NCBI RefSeq assembly: GCF_039652435.2
Contig: NZ_CP190246.1
Coordinates: forward strand, 1,612,001 to 1,676,000
DNA: 64,000 nt
Source: Niabella insulamsoli
GTDB lineage: Bacteria > Bacteroidota > Bacteroidia > Chitinophagales > Chitinophagaceae
Reading direction: 5' to 3'
Positions within the stretch are counted from its first letter, which is position 1; every line of letters begins with the position of its first letter. The translations under genes were made by a program, and so were the position numbers. Positions 17,318 to 25,079 of the stretch are shown here, piece after piece. Under the pieces are notes generated by a model. That model was given only the letters and a program-made list of their open reading frames with translations. It had not been told where the DNA came from and did no database searches.

Positions 17318-17860
17318 ATGGTTAACAGCAGGGAATACGATATCGCATTTGTGGGGTTAAAGCCTGGTATTCATGAGTATAACTACGAGATCACCGATAA
17401 GTTCTTTGAGGCATTTCAGCAGCAGGATTTTACCAACTGCCATGCTCAGATAAAATTGCTTTTGGATAAAAAGAGCAGTTTTATGATGTTGAAGTTTGAA
17501 ATTGGCGGCGATTTGATGGTTGTTTGTGATCGTTGCAACAATGATTTGAAACTGAATTTGTGGGATGAGTTCAACATGACCATCAAGATGGTAGCCGAGC
17601 CGGAGTTGATGAACGACCAGGAAGAAGATCCTGATGTGTTTTATATCAGCCGGGGCGAAAGCCACATCAACGTGGAGAATTGGATTTATGAATTCATAAA
17701 TTTAAGTATCCCCATGCATAAAACTTGCAACGAGCAAGGTGGCCAATGTAATGAAGATGCGCTGAAAATGCTTGACAAATTAGAGAATGAGGAAACTGAA
17801 AAGCCAGATACCAATCCGATTTGGAAAGGGCTTGAGCAGTTCAAAAAAAAGAAAGATTGA
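17318..17860 (+). CDS. DUF177 (YceD-like) protein
   Basis: This 180-aa protein of the DUF177/YceD family is the usual upstream partner of rpmF. Motifs include the zinc-type pair CDRCNNDLKLNLWDEFNM (about 70-87), and the conserved DVFYISRGESHINVENWIYEFI (about 108-129) and MHKTCNEQGGQCN segments. YceD proteins have been linked to 23S rRNA accumulation in plants and bacteria. Here that role is inferred from family and context. A Bacteroidetes -7 box (TACATTTG, 17280-17287) lies 31 bases before the ATG, but I saw no matching -33 box. Confidence 0.9.
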   Translation: MVNSREYDIAFVGLKPGIHEYNYEITDKFFEAFQQQDFTNCHAQIKLLLDKKSSFMMLKFEIGGDLMVVCDRCNNDLKLNLWDEFNMTIKMVAEPELMNDQEEDPDVFYISRGESHINVENWIYEFINLSIPMHKTCNEQGGQCNEDALKMLDKLENEETEKPDTNPIWKGLEQFKKKKD

Positions 17861-17903
17861 TTTTTAGATAAATAGAATTTTTAACGAATTTAAATAAAGA
17901 GTT

Positions 17904-18098
17904 ATGCCAAATCCTAAACGCCGGCACAGCCAGCAAAGAAGCGCAAAACGTAGAACACACTATAAAGCTACTGCACAAACTTTAACTACAGATGCCTCAA
18001 CTGGTGAGACGCATGTACGCCACCGCGCGCACGTAAGCGAAGGAAAGTTGATTTACAAAGGCAAAGTAGTGGCTGAAAAAGCGCCTGCGAAAGCTTAA
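17904..18098 (+). CDS. rpmF: 50S ribosomal protein L32
   Basis: The 64-aa basic protein starts MPNPKRRHSQQRSAKRRTHY, the usual L32 N-terminus. It has no cysteines, so it is the zinc-independent form. It is 43 bases downstream of the DUF177 gene, the standard pairing, and is followed by a strong terminator. Confidence 0.97.
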   Translation: MPNPKRRHSQQRSAKRRTHYKATAQTLTTDASTGETHVRHRAHVSEGKLIYKGKVVAEKAPAKA

Positions 18099-18125
18099 GA
18101 TCGTCAGTTCTATATAATTTTTTGG

Positions 18126-18177
18126 AATTCCATGTACATACCAGCCGGTAACCGGTTGATGTATCTGGAATTTTTTT
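18126..18177 (+). terminator. Intrinsic terminator after rpmF
   Basis: A long imperfect hairpin runs from AATTCC (18126-18131) to GGAATT (18167-18172). Inner paired segments include CCGG-TAA-CCGG at the tip, and a T7 tract runs to 18177. It ends the DUF177-rpmF transcript, though plsX downstream may receive read-through. Confidence 0.8.
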
Positions 18178-18305
18178 ATTTTAGCGGCGCGTGAAACACG
18201 GTATGAATGCTTTATCTTGGGCTTATAATTAGACCAGGAAGTATTTAGAAACACCAATCGCTGACCAACCGTTCATGAATGAGAAAACGAATAAAAAGTA
18301 AGTAA

Positions 18306-19253
18306 ATGAATATTGGGATAGACATGATGGGAGGTGATTTTGCTCCGCTTGAAGCTGTAAAGGGGTTGAAGCAGTTTTTGCAGGAACAAAATACTGATGG
18401 ATTATCGGCGTTGTTGTTTGGCGATGAAGTTCAGCTTACCGCGTTACTTACAGCGCATGATGTTCCGCAGCATAAATACCAGATCGTTCCGACTTCGCAG
18501 GTGATTGATATGAACGAACATCCCACAAAGGCGTTGAAGGAGAAAAGTGATGCTTCTATTTCTGTGGGTTTTAAATACCTCGCGGCGGGGAAGATTGATG
18601 CCTTTATCAGCGCGGGCAACACCGGGGCGATGCTGGTCGGCACTATGTTCAGCATCAAAACCGTTGAAGGCGTTCTTCGGCCCACTATTTCCTCCGTGAT
18701 CCCCAAACAAAGTGGTTCTACCGGTTTGCTGCTGGACGTGGGGTTGAATGCGGATTGCAAACCTGAACAACTCAATCAGTTTGCAGTGATGGGTTCGGTT
18801 TTCAGCCAATATATTTTAGGTATCGATCAACCCAAAGTAGGACTGATCAACGTAGGGGAGGAGGAAGGAAAAGGCAATATACTCGCGCAGGCGGCTTATC
18901 CGCTGTTAAAACAAAACGAAGCCATTCATTTTGTCGGAAATGTGGAAGGAAGGGATGTTTTCAATGACCAGGCCGATGTGATGGTTTGCGAAGGGTTCAC
19001 AGGTAACGTGATTTTGAAACTTGCCGAATCGATTTATGATATTGCTCAAACCCAAAAAATAAACAATGGTTATCTCGACCGTTTCAATTTTGAGATTTAT
19101 GGCGGCACGCCGATTCTGGGTGTTGAAAAACCCGTCATCATTGGTCATGGCATTTCTCATGCGGTCGCCTTCCGAAATATGATTGAGGTGGCGGTGAAAA
19201 TGATTCATACGGATGTTTTAGGCAAGGTGAAAGACGCTGTTACGCGCATTTAA
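18306..19253 (+). CDS. plsX: Phosphate acyltransferase
   Basis: PlsX makes acyl-phosphate from acyl-ACP for phosphatidic acid synthesis. The 315-aa protein starts MNIGIDMMGGDFAPLEAVKG. It shows DAFISAGNTGAMLVGTMF, LLLDVGLNADCKPEQLNQFA, VGLINVGEEEGKGN, VMVCEGFTGNVILKLAES and GHGISHAVAFRNMIEVA, all family signatures, at full length. plsX commonly follows rpmF. The fabH gene that often comes next is replaced here by a transporter. Confidence 0.97.
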   Translation: MNIGIDMMGGDFAPLEAVKGLKQFLQEQNTDGLSALLFGDEVQLTALLTAHDVPQHKYQIVPTSQVIDMNEHPTKALKEKSDASISVGFKYLAAGKIDAFISAGNTGAMLVGTMFSIKTVEGVLRPTISSVIPKQSGSTGLLLDVGLNADCKPEQLNQFAVMGSVFSQYILGIDQPKVGLINVGEEEGKGNILAQAAYPLLKQNEAIHFVGNVEGRDVFNDQADVMVCEGFTGNVILKLAESIYDIAQTQKINNGYLDRFNFEIYGGTPILGVEKPVIIGHGISHAVAFRNMIEVAVKMIHTDVLGKVKDAVTRI

Positions 19254-19269
19254 GACGGTAATCAGTCTT

Positions 19270-20232
19270 GTGAAATTCAAAATAAATTCTTTTGTTGTCG
19301 CCATTGTAGGCAGCATCGCTTTGGCATGGCTTTATCCTGAACCCGTTACCAGTTCGGGTAATTTTCCCATCAACACCGTCACAACGATTGGCATTTCGCT
19401 GATATTTTTCTTTTATGGATTGAAATTAAGCCCTGAAAAAATCAGAGCGGGCGTTAAAAACTGGAAGCTCCATGTAGTGATCCAATCCGCTACTTTTCTT
19501 TTGTTTCCGCTGCTGGTGATGGCTGTTTACCCTTTCGTGCCGCCCGGCCGCCACACATTATGGCTTGCGTTTTTGTTTTTGGCTGCCTTGCCGTCCACGG
19601 TTTCTTCTTCGGTCGTAATGGTGTCTGTCGCCAAAGGGAATATCGCTGCGGCTATTTTCAATGCCAGCATTTCCGGGCTGATAGGCATCGCGGTTACGCC
19701 GCTGTGGATCGGGCTTTTTCTTCAGAAGGCAAATGCGGATTTTTTGCTGGAGGCTATTTATTTCAACTTGCTTATCGAAATATTGCTGCCTGTTATCGCC
19801 GGTTTATTGCTTCAAAGATTTACCCGCCGGCTAATCGCAAAATTCGGAAAATATTTATCGCTGTTTGATAAGGCTGTGGTATTACTCATCATTTATAAAA
19901 GCTTCGCAACTTCCTTTGAAGAGCGGGTTTTTAGCTCGGTGAGCGGCCTTGATTTTCTTTTGATAATGCTCGCGGTGGTGGCTTTGTTTTATACGGTTTA
20001 TGGAGTGATACGCGCAGGCGCGCGCTGGCTGGGTTTTGATCGGGAAGATACCATTGCTGCACTTTTTTGTGGTACTAAAAAGTCGCTCGTCCACGGAACC
20101 GTGTTTGCAAAAGTCTTATTCCCTGCATCAGCGGCACTGGGAATGGTTTTGCTGCCCGTCATGATTTTCCACGCTTTTCAGATTTTTGTAATCAGCGTGA
20201 TCGCAGAACGATATGGTGCGGAAAAGGAGTAA
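19270..20232 (+). CDS. Bile acid:sodium symporter (BASS) family transporter
   Basis: This 320-aa membrane protein has about nine to ten hydrophobic spans. Motifs fit the BASS/SBF-like group related to YfeH: ISLIFFFYGLKLSPEKIRAG near residue 45, PSTVSSSVVMVSVAKGNIAAAIFNASISG around 107-135, and FCGTKKSLVHGTVFAKVLFP near 277. The substrate is unknown, and bile acids are unlikely in a free-living relative. The start is GTG at 19270, 16 bases after the plsX stop, so co-transcription is likely. It is the last core gene before the accessory island. Confidence 0.9.
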   Translation: MKFKINSFVVAIVGSIALAWLYPEPVTSSGNFPINTVTTIGISLIFFFYGLKLSPEKIRAGVKNWKLHVVIQSATFLLFPLLVMAVYPFVPPGRHTLWLAFLFLAALPSTVSSSVVMVSVAKGNIAAAIFNASISGLIGIAVTPLWIGLFLQKANADFLLEAIYFNLLIEILLPVIAGLLLQRFTRRLIAKFGKYLSLFDKAVVLLIIYKSFATSFEERVFSSVSGLDFLLIMLAVVALFYTVYGVIRAGARWLGFDREDTIAALFCGTKKSLVHGTVFAKVLFPASAALGMVLLPVMIFHAFQIFVISVIAERYGAEKE

Positions 20233-20431
20233 CAGCTAACTGCATAAAAAGCAGACCCTCAAAGTATGCTTTGGAACCCCTCAATAAAGAGTTCGGCAAT
20301 TCCATAATGCAAGTGTTTTGGCTTTATCTTTCGTTGATTTAGTAGATTGCTTACAAGAAAAAATTCCTATTACCACAATACTTACTATTAGCATGTTTTT
20401 TCATTTTCTCAACGGTCGGTGGTAAGCTTGC

Positions 20432-20566
20432 GTACAACGTTTTGCGGCTTGGCGCAGTGGCGGATTTCGGAGCACAAAACTGTCAACCTACCACTAAAGC
20501 CCAATAGGAGCAATGCATTTGAATTTAAGCACTTCACCCCGCATGACGCCAAACGGCTGTTACCAG
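20432..20566 (-). repeat. attC-like inverted-repeat structure at the left end of the island
   Basis: The plus strand runs from ACAACG (20434-20439) through TTGGCGCAGTGGCGG (20449-20463) to CCCCGCATGACGCCAA (20537-20552) and GTTACC (20559-20564). The inner arms pair imperfectly (TTGGCG against CGCCAA, plus much of the next ten bases), with AAC and GTT at the outer ends. Length (about 130 bases) and layout resemble an integron attC site, but the ends do not strictly match the RYYYAAC/GTTRRRY consensus. It lies 3' of the restriction operon when read on the minus strand. I found no integrase in the window. Confidence 0.4.
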
Positions 20567-20808
20567 CTGGCGTTCTTGTCCACTGTGCCTGTAAACCATT
20601 GTCATTGTTGAGTTTAACGGTCTTTGTCGGGTTGGTTTGAGCGTCGGGTATTTTAATTTTTCTGAAGGGTAGGAAAAAATATTTTGAATTTTCTCTTGCT
20701 TTGGGGCAGGCATACTCTTTGGCAAGCTTTGGTCTGTGCGGTGGCCTGTGCGGCTTGCCAATGTGTATGACTGCTGTGCGTTGGCTATATGTTTTTGTTG
20801 TGCTGTCA
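20567..20808. other. Gene-poor flank of the restriction operon
   Basis: With the attC-like structure this makes the roughly 575-base gap from 20233 to 20808. One minus-strand reading frame (20534-20809) is open, but its product is rich in Gln, Thr, Pro and Arg, matches no fold I know and ends inside the inverted repeat, so I do not call it a gene. The stretch 20650-20690 recurs in inverted form at 26665-26704 on the other side of the operon. No promoter was recognised. Confidence 0.5.
20650..20690 (-). repeat. Left copy of inverted repeat flanking the hsd operon
   Basis: ATTTTAATTTTTC (20650-20662) and AAAATATTTTGAATT (20676-20690) occur here in the same order and nearly the same spacing as the reverse complement of 26665-26704. 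The 15-base core AATTCAAAATATTTT is identical in both. The copies are in opposite orientation on either side of hsdM-hsdS-hsdR. Confidence 0.45.
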
Positions 20809-23225
20809 TTACGCTGCTTTCTGTTTGTATAAATGTTCTTGAAATTCTATAAACAGTCTGCTAATGTTTGCAACGTCTCCCAAAATTTCTTTTGCGTCTT
20901 CCAATGATTGATACTTGTTTGTCAGTAAGATTGGTAGTTTCTCCTGGTCGAGTTCGTCCACACCTGTTTCAATGTATTTGCTCAAAACAAACGTGATAAA
21001 CTCCTTTTGTTTATCGTTGAGTAATGCAAAAATTGTCGCTTCGGCTGCTTTTGCTCTGGCATCTCTTGTCATTGCGATATAGTCGCCATTAAAAACGTAT
21101 TCTAATACATCATACAAATCGCTTTTTCCATATCTACCAACTTTTGCAAAGTCAATAAATCGTCTTTCGGGAAACCTGCTGATTCCAAATTCTCCAACAA
21201 AACTTTTCGAGTAATTGGATTGCTCCAAAGTTTCCGCAATTCTTCTTCGTCCTTGAAAAGTTTAGGTAACTCGCCAAACAGATTATTCAAAAATTCTTCT
21301 GATGAAATCGGTTTACCGTCAGCACTCCAAAACGAAGTTGAAACCATATGTTGGATTTCTCTTTCCTTTCCGTTTTTCAGTTTGATTCTTACTTTCTTTT
21401 TGCACACACAAGGTCGCTGTTCGCATCTTTCACAAGGTTGTGGTGGTGTCTTTTCACAAACACAAGGTCTTTCTCCACAAACTGGACAAGGTCTTGGCGG
21501 AACGTATTCACATTCACAGGGATTTTGGCCGCACTTTTTGCAAGGTTCCTCTTCCAATGGCTCTCCGTCCCATTCGGGGTCTGAAAAGTGTTTGTAAGCA
21601 TCTACAAAGTCGTAAATGGTGAAAAACTCTTTGCCGTCAAATAATCTTGTGCCACGTCCAACGATTTGTTTAAACTCAATCATTGAATTGACCGGGCGAA
21701 GCAATACAATATTCCGAATGTTCCTTGCATCAACTCCCGTAGATAGTTTTTGCGAAGTGGTCAGAATGGTTGGCAATGTTTTTTCGTTGTCCTGAAATTC
21801 TCTCAATAGCCTTTCTCCTTCTTCTCCGTCATTGGCGGTTACACGAACACAATAAAAAGGGTCTTTGCTTTTTGCATTTTGGTTTACTAAATCTCTTATC
21901 AATGCTGCGTGTGCTTGGTTGGCACAAAAGATTATTGCCTTCTCGTTTTGGCTGGCTTCATCTAAAAATATGTTTACCCGCTTGGCTTCTCGTTCTACAA
22001 TTTCAATTGTTCGGTTAAAGTCTTTTTCTTCATAGAGTTTACCTTCTTCAATTTCGCCTTCCACAATGGTATCGTCCGAAGTATAGCGATAATCGTCTAA
22101 ACTGGTTTTGATGCGTTTTACTTTGAAAGGCGTTAAGAAACCGTCATTGATACCTTCTTTCAGCGAATAGATGTAAACAGGTTCGCCAAAGTAGCGGTAA
22201 GTATCCACATTATCTTTTCGCTTGGGTGTGGCGGTTAAACCCAGTTGAACGGCTGGACTGAAATATTCTAAAATTCCCCGCCAGTTGCTTTCGTCATTTG
22301 CTCCGCCACGGTGGCACTCGTCTATGATGATGAAATCAAAATAATCGGCTGGATATTCACCAAAGTAGGGTGCAGGTTTTCCTTCTGCATCCGTGCCACT
22401 CATAAAGGTTTGAAAAATGGTAAAGAAAATGCTGCCGTTGGTCGGCACTTTTCCGCTTTTCTTTATCTCATTGGGCTTTATCCGCACCAAAGCATCTTCG
22501 GGAAATGCCGAAAATGAATTGTAGGCTTGGTCAGCTAATATGTTTCTGTCGGCTAAAAATAAAATTCTTGGTCTTCGGGCTACGACAGGCTCAGCCCCCG
22601 GTGATCGGTGAGCTTGTCGAACCGTCCAACGGGTTTGAAATAGTTTCCACGCAATTTGAAAAGCAATAGCCGTTTTTCCTGTTCCTGTAGCAAGGGTGAG
22701 TAAAATTCTGTCTTTGCTTTGTGCAATGGCTTCAACGGTTCTTTGAACGGCTATTTCCTGATAATATCTTAACTGCCAACTTCCGCTTTTGTCTTCAAAC
22801 GGCACATGGGCAAACTGCTCAAGCCAATCGTTTTGCTCAGCAAAGGTTTTATTCCAAAGTTCTTCAGGGCTTAGAAAGTTTGTTACCAAACCTTCTTCGC
22901 CTGTTTTCATACAGATTTGGTAAATGGCTTTGCCGTTGGTGCTGTAAGTGGTTTCTAATTGAAGTTTTTGTGCATATTTTTTGGCTTGCATTACACCTTC
23001 GCCAACTTCCTGTTCATCACTTTTGGCTTCTACAACAGCCAATTTGATGCCTTTGTAAACCAACACATAATCGGCAATTTCTTTTTTGCCACGACCACCG
23101 CCTGTTTGTATTTTTCCTTGGGTAATGTTGTATTCACGAAGGACTTTAGAGCCTTCCACAACGCCCCAACCACAAGCCTTTAGCTTTGGGTCTATGAGTT
23201 CCGCTCTTGTTTCTGCTTCGTTCAT
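20809..23225 (-). pseudogene. hsdR: Type I restriction endonuclease subunit HsdR, frameshifted near the C-terminus
   Basis: HsdR is the ATP-driven translocase and nuclease of type I systems. From the ATG at 23225 (MNEAETRAELIDPKLKACGW) there is a PD-(D/E)xK nuclease domain (ADYVLVYKGIKLAVVEAKSD), Walker A LATGTGKTAIAF, DECH box FIIIDECHRGG and motif VI QIVGRGTRLFDGK. The frame ends early at 21102 after LLTLQKLVDMEK. The missing C-terminal domain continues in another frame as KSDLYDVLEYVFNGDY to the stop at 20809. One extra A in the A5 run at 21123-21127 (minus strand) would restore a protein of about 805 aa, a normal EcoEI-type length. It is either a true frameshift or a homopolymer error. 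It also carries a Cys-rich triple repeat and an in-frame palindrome. Confidence 0.9.
22576..22623 (-). repeat. REP-like palindrome inserted in frame in hsdR
   Basis: CGACAGGCTCAGC (22583-22595) and GGTGAGCTTGTCG (22607-22619) form an imperfect 13-bp inverted repeat. This is the GGTTCGACAAGCTCACC type of repeat seen in many genomes. It encodes the odd segment RQAHRSPGAEPVVA between FQTRWTV and RRPRILFLADRN. Related HsdR proteins usually have a short linker here, so the repeat appears to have added about 15 residues without breaking the frame. Confidence 0.65.
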
Positions 23226-23242
23226 ATTGCTTGTTTTAGTTG

Positions 23243-23323
23243 CCCCGAAGGGGTATAATACATTAAGATAGGGCGAAGCCCTATCAAGTGGCAAAGCCAC
23301 AAAATCATAAGCCCTGAAAGGGC
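23243..23323. repeat. Cluster of four triloop palindromes 3' of the transposase gene
   Basis: Four small perfect hairpins lie in 81 bases: CCCC-GAA-GGGG (23243-23253), GATAGGGC-GAA-GCCCTATC (23267-23285), GTGGC-AAA-GCCAC (23288-23300) and GCCCT-GAA-AGGGC (23311-23323). Three share a GAA triloop. They lie between hsdR and the Y1 transposase gene and match the pattern of REP elements mobilised by RAYT transposases. Confidence 0.7.
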
Positions 23324-23330
23324 GAAATAT

Positions 23331-23783
23331 CTAATCCCAAACATACTTCTCGTCATAGTCTACATTATATTTTTTAAGAAAAGCACGGTATTCATCTTGA
23401 AATGTTTTCTTGCTATGGTGTTCGTGTTGATTAGCGATATAAGCAATTACTGTGTCTATTTCAGAAGGATTTACAGAAAAAGCTCCGTATCCATCCTGCC
23501 AGTAAAAATTTTCGTAGCCAGTTTCTTTTGACTTAATCCATTTGGATGAATGTGATTTCAGTTCTTCCATCAGCTTCATCAGCGCAATCTTTTTAGAAAG
23601 CATACAGAGTATATGAATATGGTCGGTGTAGCCGCCTACTTTTATTACTTGGCAATCAAGTTTGTTGCATATGCCACCGAGATAGGCGTGTAGTTCAGCC
23701 TCTACGGGTGGATGTATCAGCGGCTCACGGTGTTTCGTGCTAAATACGATATGGATATAATTTTTAACGAGTGACTGTCCCAT
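23331..23783 (-). CDS. IS200-like/REP-associated tyrosine transposase
   Basis: This 150-aa Y1 HUH single-strand transposase starts MGQSLVKNYIHIVFSTKHRE, the usual start of Bacteroidetes IS200-like proteins. It has the HUH motif HIHIL (about 56-60) and a candidate catalytic Tyr in DTVIAYIANQHEHH (about 110-123). Length is typical, with no frameshift. It lies inside the hsd operon between hsdS and hsdR on the same strand and is flanked on both sides by small triloop palindromes. This suggests a RAYT with its REP partners rather than a plain IS200. Confidence 0.88.
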   Translation of the reverse strand: MGQSLVKNYIHIVFSTKHREPLIHPPVEAELHAYLGGICNKLDCQVIKVGGYTDHIHILCMLSKKIALMKLMEELKSHSSKWIKSKETGYENFYWQDGYGAFSVNPSEIDTVIAYIANQHEHHSKKTFQDEYRAFLKKYNVDYDEKYVWD

Positions 23784-23792
23784 ATTTTTGTA

Positions 23793-25079
23793 TTACACCC
23801 TTTCAGGGCTTTTCTTGTTTTCTTTTTTCGATGGGCTATACCCATCGTTAGCAGATACCGCCCCTTCGGGGCTTCGCAACTCTCCCGCAAACGCTTTTTG
23901 CAAGATTGATTTTTTCAACTCCTCCAAATCCGCAATTTTCTTTTGATACACCGCTTCCAGCTTCTGCGTTTCGGCCCGCAGGGCATCTAATTGGCGGACA
24001 ATGGTTTGTTGTTCTTTGAGTGGAATAGAAGGTACTTGCGAATCTGTAATTGCACGAATTCCAACATTGCCTTGACCTACTGTTCCTGTTTCATTCGCAA
24101 AATATTGGTCTTTGAAAATGTTTGTCCAAGAGAAATAAAGAAAGAACTCAGGCAAAAATTCTTTACTAAAACGGATTGCAGCTATTCGCTGATTTAATAA
24201 ATAGTTTTCCTTTTCAATTATTACCGTAAAGCCATAGTCGCGTTTGTTCTTTGTGCCTGTTTGGGTTATTATGACATCTTTTGGAATGAGAAGGGCTTTT
24301 GATAATGCTTTCTCATCAAGTTCATCTATAAAAACAGGGCTTTCGTTTTCTCTAATTATCCCTGGGCGAACATTGCCCATTCTGATAACTTGATACTTTC
24401 CCTCTTTTTTAAAGTCACCACTTTTGAATGAGTACCCACCAATTACTTTTGCAACTTCAGAAATATTCTTCCTTTCTCTCTCGTCGAAAAGTTTCTCAAA
24501 CACCCCCTGCAAATAGCTTTCAAAAAGTTCTTTGGCGTTTTTGAGGTTTTGTTCGGCATTGGCTTTTGCCTTGTCTATGGCGACAAAGCACTTGTCTAAA
24601 ATGGAAACAATACGTTGTTGTTCGGGGAGGGGGGGAATAGGGATTTCAACCCCTGAAAGTGATTTTGTTGAAAGCTCTTTAAAAGTTGCTCCGGTTCCTA
24701 AACTATCAAGTAGTTCAACATTCTTCTTCAAGAAATAAAACAAATACCAAGTATCAAGCTTTTTGCTTGGGATAATTCCACGACAACCTTGATTGGTGCT
24801 CATAGGAACTTCATTGATTGCCAAATGTCCAATTGGTGCTCTAGTTGAAAGTACTACTGAATTTATTGGAAACAATTTAGCTGATGATTTTTCTAGACCT
24901 AATCTTGTAATCTTTCTTGGTGTATCATCAACTGTTGGTTTTCGCAACTTCCCTAAATCCGCTGGAGTAATCCAATGAATATCACTGTCCCAGTATTCAG
25001 TAATATTAGTTTTTGGTGTTCCACCGTTCAGAATTTCTGAAACTTCCCCCAACTTCTTTATTTCCCAACCTTGCTTCAT
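23793..25079 (-). CDS. hsdS: Type I restriction-modification specificity subunit
   Basis: HsdS reads the bipartite DNA target for the methylase and nuclease subunits. The 428-aa protein has two target-recognition domains (from EIKKLGEVSEILNGGTPKTN and from NISEVAKVIGGYSFKSGDFK), each followed by a helical spacer (PPLPEQQRIVSILDKCFVAI and IPLKEQQTIVRQLDALRAET). It starts with an ATGA overlap with hsdM. After the usual KKSILQKAFAGEL, the last 25 or so residues (RSPEGAVSANDGYSPSKK and onward) are encoded by triloop palindromes, so the natural C-terminus was probably replaced when the transposase element arrived. Confidence 0.94.
   Translation of the reverse strand: MKQGWEIKKLGEVSEILNGGTPKTNITEYWDSDIHWITPADLGKLRKPTVDDTPRKITRLGLEKSSAKLFPINSVVLSTRAPIGHLAINEVPMSTNQGCRGIIPSKKLDTWYLFYFLKKNVELLDSLGTGATFKELSTKSLSGVEIPIPPLPEQQRIVSILDKCFVAIDKAKANAEQNLKNAKELFESYLQGVFEKLFDERERKNISEVAKVIGGYSFKSGDFKKEGKYQVIRMGNVRPGIIRENESPVFIDELDEKALSKALLIPKDVIITQTGTKNKRDYGFTVIIEKENYLLNQRIAAIRFSKEFLPEFFLYFSWTNIFKDQYFANETGTVGQGNVGIRAITDSQVPSIPLKEQQTIVRQLDALRAETQKLEAVYQKKIADLEELKKSILQKAFAGELRSPEGAVSANDGYSPSKKENKKSPERV
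23798..23872. repeat. Cluster of three palindromes 5' of the transposase gene, within the hsdS end
   Basis: CCCT-TTC-AGGG (23798-23808), CGATGGG-CTATA-CCCATCG (23829-23847) and GCCCC-TTC-GGGGC (23860-23872) are perfect hairpins. Two are the complements of GAA-triloop hairpins found on the other side of the transposase gene. All three lie in the coding end of hsdS. Confidence 0.7.

Noticed and set aside
20534..20809. 91-codon minus-strand ORF just after hsdR
   Set aside because: Composition (Gln, Thr, Pro, Arg rich) and ending inside an inverted repeat suggest non-coding DNA. No domain is recognisable.
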